Shown here one piece after another: positions 48,097-56,995 of a stretch of DNA of 64,000 nucleotides. Origin of the DNA: Herbihabitans rhizosphaerae (GTDB lineage: Bacteria > Actinomycetota > Actinomycetes > Mycobacteriales > Pseudonocardiaceae); contig NZ_SGWQ01000002.1 in the NCBI RefSeq assembly GCF_004216555.1, forward strand, positions 713,219 to 777,218, written 5' to 3'. A program made the position numbers and the translations under genes. Numbering within the stretch: the stretch's first letter is position 1; each line of letters begins with the position of its first letter. The notes beneath the pieces were generated by a model. That model searched no databases. It was not told where the DNA came from and was given only the letters and a program-made list of their open reading frames with translations.

Positions 48097-49361
48097 GCAC
48101 CGTCACAGTACTCGATGCCGACAGATTGCGCGCCGACTTCCCAATCCTGTCGCGCCCACTGGTCTACCTCGACTCGGCCGCGACATCGCAGCGGCCGAGG
48201 CAGGTCCTGGATGCGGAACGGACATTCGCCGAGACGTCCAACGCGGCGGTACATCGCGGCGCGCATCGCTTGGCCGTCGAGGCGAGCACGGCCTACGAGA
48301 ACGCCCGCGCCACTGTCGCGGCGTTTCTGGCGGTGGGACGGTCGGAGATCGTGTTCACCAAGAACGCGACGGAGGCGATTAATCTGGTCGCCTATGCCAT
48401 GAGCAACGCCGACGCGGCGTGTACTTCGCAGGCCGGCCTGTGTCTGCGGCCGACCGACGACATCGTGGTCACCGAGCAGGAACATCACGCGAATCTGGTG
48501 CCGTGGCAGGAATTGTGTCGCCGAACCGGCGCGACACTGCGGTGGCTTCGCTGCCGCCCGGACGGCACGCTGGATCTCGATTCGCTCCGGCAGACCGTCA
48601 CGACCCGGACGCGCCTGGTCGCCTTTACCCACCAGTCGAACGTCACCGGCGTGATTAATCCTGTCGAGGCGATTGTCGAACGGGCCCGGCAGGTCGGCGC
48701 GTTGACATTGTTGGACGCGTGCCAGTCCGCTTCCCGCATGGTGCTGCGCCCTCGGGATCTCGGTGTGGATTTCGTGGCGCTGTCCGGATACAAGATGTTG
48801 GGGCCGACCGGCATCGGCGTGCTTTACGGGCGAAGCGAACTGCTCAATGCCATGCCACCGTTTCTGGCCGGTGGTTCCATGGCCGAAATCGTGTCGATGG
48901 AAGGCGCGACGTACGCCGAACCACCCCGGCGTTTCGAACCAGGTGTTCCGCCCGTCGCGCAGGCCATCGGGCTCGCCGCGGCGATCGACTACCTGACCAA
49001 TATCGGAATGGACGCGATTCAGGCGCACGAGGTCCGGCTGACCGGTCTCACGGTCGCCGCGCTGTCGGATCTCCCCTGGATTCGGATCGTGGGACCGGAC
49101 AACGGCAGGAGCCGACCGGGGATCGTCAGCTTCGTCGCCGACGGCATTCACGCGCACGATCTGGCGCAGGCCCTGGACAGCGCCGACATCGCCGTCCGCG
49201 CCGGCCAGCACTGCGCCGGCCCGCTGCACCGCGCGCTCGGCCTGCAGGCCAGCGTCCGCGCGAGCCTGCACGTCTACAACACGATCGACGACATCAGTCG
49301 TCTGATCGACGCCGTGACCGATACTCGCCGGCACTTCGCCGCACACAGGATGGTCTGCTAG
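48093..49361 (+). CDS. Group II cysteine desulfurase/selenocysteine lyase (SufS/Csd-like)
   Basis: 422-residue PLP enzyme releasing sulfur from cysteine. Residues: H132 (QEHHANLVPW), D208 (LLDACQSAS), PLP lysine K234 (SGYKMLGPTGIG) and persulfide cysteine C374 (GQHCAGPLHR) with R389-type SVRASL after it. An extra loop (about 107-121) contains C110 and C117. No sufBCD, SufU or SufE gene is near, so it probably supplies sulfur to a specialised product or acts on another amino acid. Codon use is less GC-extreme than in neighbours (for example GCGATTAATCTG), hinting at transfer. The GTG start has no SD of its own and depends on the upstream 20-codon ORF. Confidence 0.88.
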   Translation: MSTVTVLDADRLRADFPILSRPLVYLDSAATSQRPRQVLDAERTFAETSNAAVHRGAHRLAVEASTAYENARATVAAFLAVGRSEIVFTKNATEAINLVAYAMSNADAACTSQAGLCLRPTDDIVVTEQEHHANLVPWQELCRRTGATLRWLRCRPDGTLDLDSLRQTVTTRTRLVAFTHQSNVTGVINPVEAIVERARQVGALTLLDACQSASRMVLRPRDLGVDFVALSGYKMLGPTGIGVLYGRSELLNAMPPFLAGGSMAEIVSMEGATYAEPPRRFEPGVPPVAQAIGLAAAIDYLTNIGMDAIQAHEVRLTGLTVAALSDLPWIRIVGPDNGRSRPGIVSFVADGIHAHDLAQALDSADIAVRAGQHCAGPLHRALGLQASVRASLHVYNTIDDISRLIDAVTDTRRHFAAHRMVC

Positions 49362-50821
49362 CGCGGAGTCGCCACGTATTTGTACTCGAGGAACTCCTCG
49401 ATACCGACACGGCCGCCCTCCCGGCCGAGGCCGGACTGCTTGACGCCGCCGAACGGCGCGGCCGGGTTGGACACGAGGCCCGTGTTCAGCCCGACCATGC
49501 CGACCTCCAGGTTCTCGCTCACCCGGAGCGCACGGGCCAGGTCCCTGGTGAACACGTAGCCGACCAGGCCCCAGTCGGTGTCGTTGGCGGTCCGCAGCAC
49601 CTCGTCCTCGTCGTCGAAGGTGATGATCGGCGCGACCGGCCCGAAGATCTCCGTGCGCAGCATCTCGCTGCCGGAATCGACGTCGGCCAGCACGGTCGGC
49701 GGGTAGAAGTGGCCCGGTCCGTCCGGCGCCGCTCCCCCGGTGAGCACCCGCGCGCCCCGGCCGACCGCGTCCGCCACCAGTTGCTCCACTTTGGACAGTC
49801 CGGCCGAGTCGATCAGCGGGCCGACCTGCGCGCCGTCCTCGGTGCCGGGTGCCACCCGCAGTTCGGCCATCTTCGCCGCCAGCCGCGCGCCGAACTCCTC
49901 GACCACCGACGAGTGCACGTAGAGCCGGTTGGCCGCGGTGCACGCCTCGCCCATGTTGCGCATCTTCGCGACCATCGCACCGGCGACCGCGGCGTCCAGG
50001 TCGGCGTCGGAGAACACGATGAACGGCGCGTTGCCGCCCAACTCCATCGACGTGCGCACCACCCCGTCGGCCGCCTGCGCGAGCAGGATCTTGCCGACCG
50101 CGGTGGACCCCGTGAACGACAGCTTGCGCACGTTTCCGCCGCGCAGCAAGGGTTCCACGACCTCCCCTGCCCGCGAGGTGGTGATCACGTTGAGCACGCC
50201 GTTCGGCAGGCCGGCCTCGGTGAGGATCGCCGCCAGCGCGAGCGCGGACAGCGGGGTCTGCTGCGCCGGTTTGAACACCATCGTGCAGCCGGCCGCCACG
50301 GCCGGGCCGATCTTGCGGGTGCCCATCGCCAGCGGGAAGTTCCACGGCGTGATCAGCAGCGACGGGCCGACCGGCTGACGCAGCACCATCACGTGGTTCT
50401 TGCCGTCCGGGGTGGCGGAGAACCCGCCGTCGACGCGCACCGCCTCCTCGGAGAACCACCGGAAGAACTCCGCCGCGTAGGTCACCTCGCCGCGCGCCTC
50501 GGCCAGCGGCTTGCCCATCTCCAACGTCATGATCGTGGCCAGCTCATCGACCCGCTCGATGATCAGGTCGTAGGCGCGGCGCAGGATCTCGCTGCGCGCA
50601 CGGGGCGCGGTGGCGGCCCAGTCCCGTTGTGCGGCGACGGAAGCGTCCAGCGCACGGGCACCGTCCTCGGGTGTCGCGTCGGCCACCTCGCACAGGACCT
50701 CGCCCGTCGCCGGGTTCTCCACTGGCATGGTCCGCCCGTCCGACGCGTCGGTCCACGCGCCGGCCACGAGCAGCTTCTTCGGCACGCTGTCCATTGTGGA
50801 CGGCACAACCGTGGCAGTCAT
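49358..50821 (-). CDS. gabD: Succinate-semialdehyde dehydrogenase (NAD(P)+)
   Basis: 487 residues of the aldehyde dehydrogenase superfamily, GabD subgroup. Catalytic residues: Asn in LITPWNFPLAMGTRKIGPA, Glu in SMELGGNAPFIVF and the nucleophile Cys in MGEACTAANRLYVH. FTGSTAVGKIL is the cofactor loop. It oxidises succinic semialdehyde to succinate, the second step after GabT. ATGA overlap with the FAD/Fe-S gene; its stop overlaps by four bases that of the convergent desulfurase. Confidence 0.9.
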   Translation of the reverse strand: MTATVVPSTMDSVPKKLLVAGAWTDASDGRTMPVENPATGEVLCEVADATPEDGARALDASVAAQRDWAATAPRARSEILRRAYDLIIERVDELATIMTLEMGKPLAEARGEVTYAAEFFRWFSEEAVRVDGGFSATPDGKNHVMVLRQPVGPSLLITPWNFPLAMGTRKIGPAVAAGCTMVFKPAQQTPLSALALAAILTEAGLPNGVLNVITTSRAGEVVEPLLRGGNVRKLSFTGSTAVGKILLAQAADGVVRTSMELGGNAPFIVFSDADLDAAVAGAMVAKMRNMGEACTAANRLYVHSSVVEEFGARLAAKMAELRVAPGTEDGAQVGPLIDSAGLSKVEQLVADAVGRGARVLTGGAAPDGPGHFYPPTVLADVDSGSEMLRTEIFGPVAPIITFDDEDEVLRTANDTDWGLVGYVFTRDLARALRVSENLEVGMVGLNTGLVSNPAAPFGGVKQSGLGREGGRVGIEEFLEYKYVATPR

Positions 50822-53682
50822 GGTGTTCCTCCCATTCGTCGGGCGTCATCGATCAGCTCGGCCAGGTGCTTGGCCTGTCGTGCGCCGTCGAGGTGTGACA
50901 CCTGGAGCTGGCAGCTGAACCCGTCGGCAAGCACCGGCGCATCCGGCGCGCGCTCCAGTGCCGGCCGCAGTGCGAGATCAGCCACAGCCATCGAGGTGTC
51001 GTAGTGCTGTGCTTCGAACCCGAAGTTGCCGGCCAGCCCGCAGCACCCGGTGGCCTCGTCGAGTTGCCCGATTCCCCACTGCCGCAACAGGTTCGCCTGC
51101 TTGGCGTGCGGAAACGTGGCGTACTCGTGGCAGTGTGTCTGCAGTACGGCGTGCTCGGGCAGCTCGGGCGGCTCCCAGTCCGGCGCGGCCAGTTCGGCGA
51201 GCGCGCCGGGGAAGGTGCGCACCCGCTCGGCGACCCGGCGGGCGGCGTCGGTGCCGAGCAGATCCGGCACGTCGGTGCGCAGCGCGGAGGCGCAGCTCGG
51301 CTCGGCCACCACGATCGGCAGATCGGGCCGCAGCTTGTCGAGAGCCTTCACGGTCCGCCGCATCACCCGCCGCGCCACCGAAAGCTGCCCGGTACTCACC
51401 CAGGTCAGTCCGCAGCACAGTCCACTTCGGACACTCGTGGGCACGCCGGCGTCATCGAGCACCCGGCGGGCCGCGCCGGCCACCGACGGGCGGAATCCTC
51501 GGGTGAAGCTGTCCACGAACAGCACCGCGGCCGGGTCGGCCTGCTTGCCGCCGACCGCCGCGCGCAACTCCTTGCGAGACGCGAACGGCGGCAGTGACCG
51601 CTGCGGCGCGACTCCACCACGGCGGGCCATCCATCGCCCGAAACGCTTGTCCAACAACGGGTTCACCGCACGCGGAGCCCGGGTGGCCAGTGCTGCCCAG
51701 AGCGGGAGCCAGCCCAGCGAGTAGTGCGACGCCGGCCGGATCCGCCGCGCGTAGTGGTGGTGCAGGAACTCGGCCTTGTAGGTCGCCATGTCCACGTCGA
51801 CCGGGCAGTCGGCCGAGCACGCCTTGCAGGACAGGCACAGGTCCAGCGCGTCGGCGACCTCCTTGGAGCGCCACCCGGTGGTGATCGTGTCGCCGCGCAT
51901 CATCTCCTGCAGGGCGCGCGCACGCCCTCGGGTGGAGTCGCGCTCGTCGCGGGTCGCCCGGTAGCTCGGGCACATCACCCCACCGGAGTGGCTGCGGCAC
52001 TTCCCCACCCCGACGCAGCGCTGCGGCGCCTGCGCGAACCCGTTGGCGTCGTGCGGAAAGGTGAACTTCGTCGGCCAGTTCAGCGCGGTCGGCGGGTTGT
52101 GCGGGGCGAGGTGCGCGTCGACCGCGTCCGGCGCGACGATCACGCCGGGGTTGAGCAGGCCACACGGGTCGAACGCGCGCTTGAACTCGGCGAACGCGGA
52201 CAGCATCGCGGCGCTGTACATGGTGGACAGCAGCGCGCCGCGGGCCCGGCCGTCGCCGTGTTCGCCGGAGAGCGTCCCGCCGTGCGCCACGACCAGTTCG
52301 GCGGCCTCGGCGGTGAACGTCCGCATCGCGCGCACGCCCTCGTCGGTCGCCATGTCGAAGTCAATCCGCACGTGCATGCACCCGGCGCCGAAGTGGCCGT
52401 AGAGCACGCCGGTGTAGCCGTGGCGGGTCAGCAGGTTCCGGAAGTCGCGCAGGTAGCCGGCCAGGTTCTCCGGTGCGACGGCGGCGTCCTCCCAGCCGGG
52501 CCAGGACGGGGCACCGCCCACGAGTCGGGACGACAGGCCCGCGCCGTCCTCGCGCACCCGCCACAGCGAGCGCCGCTCGGCGAGATCGGCGACCACGCGC
52601 CCGTCGACGAGCCTTCCGTTGGCGCGCAACGACTTCAACAGGTCCTCCGCGCGGGCGGCGACCTCCTCGGGTTCGGGGCCGTCCAGGTCGACGTACAGCC
52701 ACGCGTGCCCGCCGGGCAGCCCGACCACGGAGTCCTTACCGCGCCGGTGCCGCATGGTGGCGACGATCGCCTCGTCGATGCCCTCCACGGCGGCCGGCGA
52801 GTAGCCGAGGATCGTGGTGATGTCCTCGGCGGCGTCGGCCACGTCGTCGTAGCCGAGCGCGAGCAGCAGCGCGTTGTGCGGCAGCGGCACCAGCGCGACC
52901 GTGGCGCTGGTGATCACCGCGCAGGTGCCCTCGGTGCCGACGAGCGCCCGCGCGAGGTGGAAACCGTTCTCCGGCAACAGGTTCCCGAGTTGATAGCCGG
53001 ACACCTGGCGTGGGATCCGGCCCAACTCGGTGCGGATCTCGGCGAGATGGCGCGCCGCCACGGCCCGCAGCTCGTCGGCGACCGCGGCCACCCGCGAGGC
53101 GTCCTCCGGGCGCACGGCACGCAGTCCGGTCGCGTCCGCCACGGCCGGTGTGCCGTCGGCGAGCACGATGTCCAGCGCCACGACGTGATCGCTGGTGCGG
53201 CCGTGGCGCACGGAGTGGTTGCCGCACGCGTCGTTGCCGATCATCCCGCCGAGCGTGCACCGGCTGTGCGACGACGGGTCCGGCCCGAACGTCAGCCCGT
53301 GCTCGGCCGCGGCCGCGCGCAGGTCGTCCAGCACCACACCCGGCTCGACCACGGCCGTGCGGGTGTCCACGTCGATGCGCGTGATCCGGTTCAGGTGCCG
53401 CGAGGTGTCGATCACCAGCCCGGCGCCGACCGTGTTGCCGGCCATCCCGGTGCCGCCGCCGCGCATGGTGATCGGCACTTCGTGCTCGTGACACGCCTTC
53501 ACCAGCGCGGCAACGTGTTCCGCCGTCTTCGGGAACGCCACGGCGGCGGGCGCGATGCGGTAGTTGGACGCGTCGTAGGCGTACTGCGCGCGGCGGCCGG
53601 CGTCCGTGTCGATCACACAGCCGGGTGCCACGCGCCCGACGTCGGCAGCGACACCGAGCACGAGTCCGCGCACGTCCGTCAC
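50818..53682 (-). CDS. FAD-linked oxidase/4Fe-4S fusion (D-2-hydroxyacid dehydrogenase, YdiJ-like)
   Basis: 954 residues. N-terminal VAO-type FAD domain (VPITMRGGGTGMAGNTVGAGLVIDTSRHLNRI, then GMIGNDACGNHS) and its C-terminal cap, with GHFGAGCMHVRIDF; two iron-sulfur signatures (CVGVGKCRSHSGGVMCPSYRAT and LCLSCKACSADCPVDVDM); two CCG electron-transfer motifs (LCCGLTWVSTG and ATGCCGLAGNFG). The architecture is that of YdiJ-type D-2-hydroxyglutarate or D-lactate dehydrogenases that feed electrons to the respiratory chain. Lying between gabT and gabD with overlaps on both ends (GTGA, ATGA), it should act in the same route. The substrate is inferred only. Confidence 0.87.
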   Translation of the reverse strand: MTDVRGLVLGVAADVGRVAPGCVIDTDAGRRAQYAYDASNYRIAPAAVAFPKTAEHVAALVKACHEHEVPITMRGGGTGMAGNTVGAGLVIDTSRHLNRITRIDVDTRTAVVEPGVVLDDLRAAAAEHGLTFGPDPSSHSRCTLGGMIGNDACGNHSVRHGRTSDHVVALDIVLADGTPAVADATGLRAVRPEDASRVAAVADELRAVAARHLAEIRTELGRIPRQVSGYQLGNLLPENGFHLARALVGTEGTCAVITSATVALVPLPHNALLLALGYDDVADAAEDITTILGYSPAAVEGIDEAIVATMRHRRGKDSVVGLPGGHAWLYVDLDGPEPEEVAARAEDLLKSLRANGRLVDGRVVADLAERRSLWRVREDGAGLSSRLVGGAPSWPGWEDAAVAPENLAGYLRDFRNLLTRHGYTGVLYGHFGAGCMHVRIDFDMATDEGVRAMRTFTAEAAELVVAHGGTLSGEHGDGRARGALLSTMYSAAMLSAFAEFKRAFDPCGLLNPGVIVAPDAVDAHLAPHNPPTALNWPTKFTFPHDANGFAQAPQRCVGVGKCRSHSGGVMCPSYRATRDERDSTRGRARALQEMMRGDTITTGWRSKEVADALDLCLSCKACSADCPVDVDMATYKAEFLHHHYARRIRPASHYSLGWLPLWAALATRAPRAVNPLLDKRFGRWMARRGGVAPQRSLPPFASRKELRAAVGGKQADPAAVLFVDSFTRGFRPSVAGAARRVLDDAGVPTSVRSGLCCGLTWVSTGQLSVARRVMRRTVKALDKLRPDLPIVVAEPSCASALRTDVPDLLGTDAARRVAERVRTFPGALAELAAPDWEPPELPEHAVLQTHCHEYATFPHAKQANLLRQWGIGQLDEATGCCGLAGNFGFEAQHYDTSMAVADLALRPALERAPDAPVLADGFSCQLQVSHLDGARQAKHLAELIDDARRMGGTP

Positions 53683-54932
53683 GAAACCGCGCGCTCCACC
53701 GCGGCGGCCCAGGCGCGCAGCCCCTCGTCGATCGCCGGTTCGTCCACGATCAGCGCCGGAATCATCCGCACCACGTTGTTGAACGGGCCGCAGGTCAGCA
53801 GCAGCAGACCCTCGTCGACGGCGGCCTTCTGTGCCCGCTGGGCGGTCTCCGGGTCCGGATCTCCTTGTGGCGTCACGAATTCCGAGGCCAGCATCAGGCC
53901 GAGACCGCGCACGTCACCGATCGCGTCGTGTGCCGAGCCGACCCGCTCCAGACCCGCGCGCAGCCGCTGGCCCATGACCTCCGCGTTGTGCACGAGCTTC
54001 TCCTCGTGCACGACCTCGAGGGTGGCCACGGCGGCGGCGCACGCGACCGCGTTGGCGCCGTAGGTACCGCCCTGCGAGCCCGGCCACGCCTTGCTCATCA
54101 GCTCTTCGGACGCCGCGATGCCGGACAGCGGGAAGCCGCTGGCCAGGCCCTTCGCGGTGACCAGGATGTCCGGGGTGACGCCGAAGTGGTCGTGTCCCCA
54201 GAACTTGCCGGTGCGCCCGACGCCGGTCTGAACCTCGTCCACGATCAGCAGGAAGCCGTGCTTGTCGGCGCGCTCGCGCAGGCCGCGCAGGAACTCCTCG
54301 GTGGCCGGGATGTAGCCGCCCTCGCCGAGCACCGGCTCGACGATCACCGCGGCGGTGTCGGCGGGCGCGGTGAGCGTCTGCAGCGTGTAGTCGAACTCGC
54401 GCAGGGCGAACTTGGTGGCGGTGTCGGCGTCCCAGCCGTACCGGTACGCGGTCGGGAACGGCGTGTGCACCACGCCGGCCATGAGCGGCGCGAACCCGGA
54501 GCGGAACTTGGTGCCGGAGGTGGTCATGGACGCGGTGGCCACCGTGCGGCCGTGGAAGCCGCCGTGACACACGATGATGTTGGGCCGGCCGGTGGACTGG
54601 CGGGCCAGGCGCAGCGCCGCCTCGATGGCCTCGCTGCCGGAGTTGGTGAAGAAGAGGCTGTCCAGCTTGCTCGGGAGCACCTCGCCGAGGCTTTCCACCA
54701 GGCGGCGCAACGGTTCGTGCATCACGGTGGTGTACTGGCCGTGGATCAGCGTCGCCACCTGTTCCTGTGCGGCGGCGACCACCTTCGGGTGACAGTGGCC
54801 GGTGCTGGTGACACCGATCCCCGCGGTGAAGTCGAGGTAGCGCCGACCGTCCGGGTCGATGATGCGCACCCCTTCTCCCCGGCTGGCGACGACCGGGGTG
54901 GCCTGGCGTAGTTGCGGCGAAAGCTTGGTCAT
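53679..54932 (-). CDS. gabT: 4-aminobutyrate aminotransferase-type PLP enzyme
   Basis: 417-residue class III aminotransferase. Features: FTNSGSEAIEAALRLAR, the HGGFHGRTVATASMTTSG loop, LLIVDEVQTGVGRTGKFWGHDHFG and PLP lysine in TAKGLASGFPLSG. Succinic semialdehyde and glutamate would be formed from GABA and 2-oxoglutarate; omega-aminotransferases for 5-aminovalerate or beta-alanine look alike. The ATG at 54930-54932 follows GGGG at 8 bases; the frame continues upstream without family resemblance. First gene of the gab operon. Confidence 0.87.
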   Translation of the reverse strand: MTKLSPQLRQATPVVASRGEGVRIIDPDGRRYLDFTAGIGVTSTGHCHPKVVAAAQEQVATLIHGQYTTVMHEPLRRLVESLGEVLPSKLDSLFFTNSGSEAIEAALRLARQSTGRPNIIVCHGGFHGRTVATASMTTSGTKFRSGFAPLMAGVVHTPFPTAYRYGWDADTATKFALREFDYTLQTLTAPADTAAVIVEPVLGEGGYIPATEEFLRGLRERADKHGFLLIVDEVQTGVGRTGKFWGHDHFGVTPDILVTAKGLASGFPLSGIAASEELMSKAWPGSQGGTYGANAVACAAAVATLEVVHEEKLVHNAEVMGQRLRAGLERVGSAHDAIGDVRGLGLMLASEFVTPQGDPDPETAQRAQKAAVDEGLLLLTCGPFNNVVRMIPALIVDEPAIDEGLRAWAAAVERAVS

Positions 54933-54976
54933 GTCGCGAACCCCTGACTGGACAACCCTGACCGGACAACGACAAA

Positions 54977-55015
54977 GCCAGACGGTCCATTGTGGGCGAT
55001 GTGGGACGGTCTGGC
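54977..55015. promoter_or_regulatory. Inverted repeat upstream of the gab operon
   Basis: GCCAGACGGTCC (54977-54988) faces GGACGGTCTGGC (55004-55015), 12-bp arms with one mismatch, 15-bp spacer. GACGGTC also occurs as a direct repeat within it. It lies 45-83 bp before the gabT start in a 226-bp gap with no other gene and is the best candidate regulator site. Confidence 0.55.
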
Positions 55016-55158
55016 ATGGCATGGCGCACGACGTCATTGTCGGCGCGCGTGTACCCAGGATGAGGGCTTGGCCGCGAGATTGTCAACAATCCTACGACTC
55101 AGCGCGTGTCGGCGCGGACGCCCACCGCGATTGCCGGTGCAACCGGTCGTTTTGCGCG

Positions 55159-55695
55159 CTATGCCAGAGTTCGCGACAGGTGGGCGCGTGCCTCGGCGGT
55201 GCGGCCGTTGCCGTAGATCCGCAGGAACTCGGCGAGGTCGGGGTATTCGGCGGCGAGCATCGCCGCGGCCTGCTCGATCTCCCCCGCCGACGCGGCGGCC
55301 CGCAGCAACCGCTGGATCACCGCGACCGGATCGACCTGCCCGGCGTCGGCCGGCAGCGGAAGCGGCACCCGCGTGGTGGTCACCGTGGGGCTCGCCTCCT
55401 CCCGGATCGCGTCCAGGCGCAGCTTCACGTCCTTGGCGGGTAGCTGGTCGAACGACGGATCGTCGACCAGCGCGCGCACCGCGACCAGCCGCGAGTACAC
55501 CATCGGGTTACTGATCTTCGCCCGGTTGCCGGACATCAACTGCGACAGCATCGGCGCCGAGAGACCGAGGATCTCCGCGAGCCCGGCCTGCGACATCGAC
55601 AGCCGGTCGAGCACTCTGCGGATGAGTTCGCCGAGCGGTTCGCCGTACCACTCGACCTGGCGCTTGCGGTTGCGTGCGACGACGTCCTCGGTCAC
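55159..55695 (-). CDS. XRE-type helix-turn-helix DNA-binding protein
   Basis: 178 residues. HTH around 20-75 (LIRRVLDRLSMSQAGLAEILGLSAPMLSQLMSGNRAKISNP), followed by a helical region ending GNGRTAEARAHLSRTLA. Looks like an autonomously acting regulator of unknown target. Located upstream of gabT on the same strand, separated by 226 bp, so it may but need not control the gab operon. GTG start at 55693-55695. Confidence 0.82.
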   Translation of the reverse strand: MTEDVVARNRKRQVEWYGEPLGELIRRVLDRLSMSQAGLAEILGLSAPMLSQLMSGNRAKISNPMVYSRLVAVRALVDDPSFDQLPAKDVKLRLDAIREEASPTVTTTRVPLPLPADAGQVDPVAVIQRLLRAAASAGEIEQAAAMLAAEYPDLAEFLRIYGNGRTAEARAHLSRTLA

Positions 55696-55806
55696 GCCGA
55701 CCTCCCTCGATCCCTTTTCAGATGGAGCCGACCGCTTTGCGATGTGGTGTGTCGGTCATCTGCAGTCGCGAAGCCTACCGCTGTGTGATCGCGACACAAC
55801 GGAGGC

Positions 55807-55849
55807 GGCCCCGACCGGTGCGGGATCGTGTCCCGTGCCGGTCAGGGCC
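55807..55849 (-). terminator. Terminator of the S1 protease gene
   Basis: 19-bp stem with two G-T pairs and one mismatch: 55807-55825 against 55831-55849, loop TCGTG. It lies 16 bp past the S1-protease stop in the minus direction. Confidence 0.75.
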
Positions 55850-55864
55850 GTCAGTGATCTTTGG

Positions 55865-56908
55865 TCAGCCGGTGACCAGGCTCAGACCGTAGCGCTGCAG
55901 CGTACGGTTGATCGGCTCGAAGTAGCAGGTGGAGGAGTTGCCGCCGGACACGATGCCCTGCGCCTGCGTACCAGAGATGAACGAGCCGCCGGAGTCACCC
56001 GGGCGGCACTGGGCGTTGGTCGCGGTGAGCCCGTAGATCGTGCCCTCCGGGTACCGCACGGTCTGGTCCTTCTCGCCGATGGTGCCCCGAGTGACACCCG
56101 TCGTGGAGCCGGACTTGGTGACCTGCGCACCGGTGTCGGCCTCCTGCGAGCCCGAGACGCCACCGACGCCGGTGACCTGCCCGACCGGGTTCCAGCCGCT
56201 GGACGTCTGAACCCACGCGTTGTCCTCACCCGGGAACTGGGAGCCGCCCCACTCGCCGAGCGCCTCGCCGTTCTTGGTCAGCGCACCGCCACCGGTCAGC
56301 GCCTCGCAGTGGCCGGCGGTGGCGAAGCCGCCCTGCACCGAGAAGCCCACCGAGCAGCGGGACTGGCCGATGTTGTACGCCTCGCCGCCCTGGATGTCTC
56401 CGGCGACCGCGACGAATGGCCGCGGGATCTCGTCGGACTCGGTGATCTTCACATCGTTGATGCCCAGTCCGGCGGCGAACTTCTTCGCCTCGTCCGCGGC
56501 ACCGCGCAGCACGGTCATGTTGACGGTGTTGGCGCGCTTGTCGACACCCCACGCGGTGATCGACCTCGGCGCGATCCGCTCGACCGCGTTGAGCGAGCCG
56601 ACCATGGCCTTCAGTGCCGCGGCGCTGTGGCGCACCACCGTGGCCGTCGCACCCTTGGCGGTCACCTCGGCGGCCTTGGCCGCGTCGGTCACCGCGACGA
56701 CCAGCTTGCCGTCCTCGATCCAGGAACCGCCGAAAGTGTTCCCGAGCACGCCACTGAGGGTGTCAGCGGTCGCGGCCAGGGCGCCGTCGTCCGGCAGCGG
56801 TGGCTGCGCGGGCGCGGCGGAGGCGCTCATCGGCAGGACGACGGCCGCCGCCACCGCGGCGGTGACCGCGGCCGCACCGGCGATCAGCGCCAGTTTCTTC
56901 GTTCTCAC
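55865..56908 (-). CDS. Secreted S1-family (streptogrisin/alpha-lytic-type) serine protease
   Basis: 347-residue pre-pro-enzyme: signal peptide (residues 1-32), an alpha-lytic-type pro-region to about 160, then the mature domain starting near IQGGEAYNIG. Triad: His in FATAGHCEAL, Asp in GEDNAWVQT and Ser in CRPGDSGGSFISG. Four cysteines, two before and two after the nucleophile region, give the usual disulfides (RCSVGF/GHC; QCRPGD/STCYF). AAGGAG lies before the GTG/ATG start. Close to an S8 protease gene (87 bp upstream, same strand) and in a genome with an SSI-type inhibitor. Confidence 0.93.
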   Translation of the reverse strand: MRTKKLALIAGAAAVTAAVAAAVVLPMSASAAPAQPPLPDDGALAATADTLSGVLGNTFGGSWIEDGKLVVAVTDAAKAAEVTAKGATATVVRHSAAALKAMVGSLNAVERIAPRSITAWGVDKRANTVNMTVLRGAADEAKKFAAGLGINDVKITESDEIPRPFVAVAGDIQGGEAYNIGQSRCSVGFSVQGGFATAGHCEALTGGGALTKNGEALGEWGGSQFPGEDNAWVQTSSGWNPVGQVTGVGGVSGSQEADTGAQVTKSGSTTGVTRGTIGEKDQTVRYPEGTIYGLTATNAQCRPGDSGGSFISGTQAQGIVSGGNSSTCYFEPINRTLQRYGLSLVTG

Positions 56909-56995
56909 GGACTTTCTCCTTCACAGGGGGAGCGATCAGAAAATCGCAGTGGAGAACTAGCCACAGCCGGCGCAGGGGCCGACCGCGATCGTGGG

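Noticed and set aside
48018-50459. An 813-codon open frame on the minus strand across the cysteine desulfurase and gabD
   Set aside because: Shadow of real genes on both strands; no conserved domain and composition of a shifted frame.
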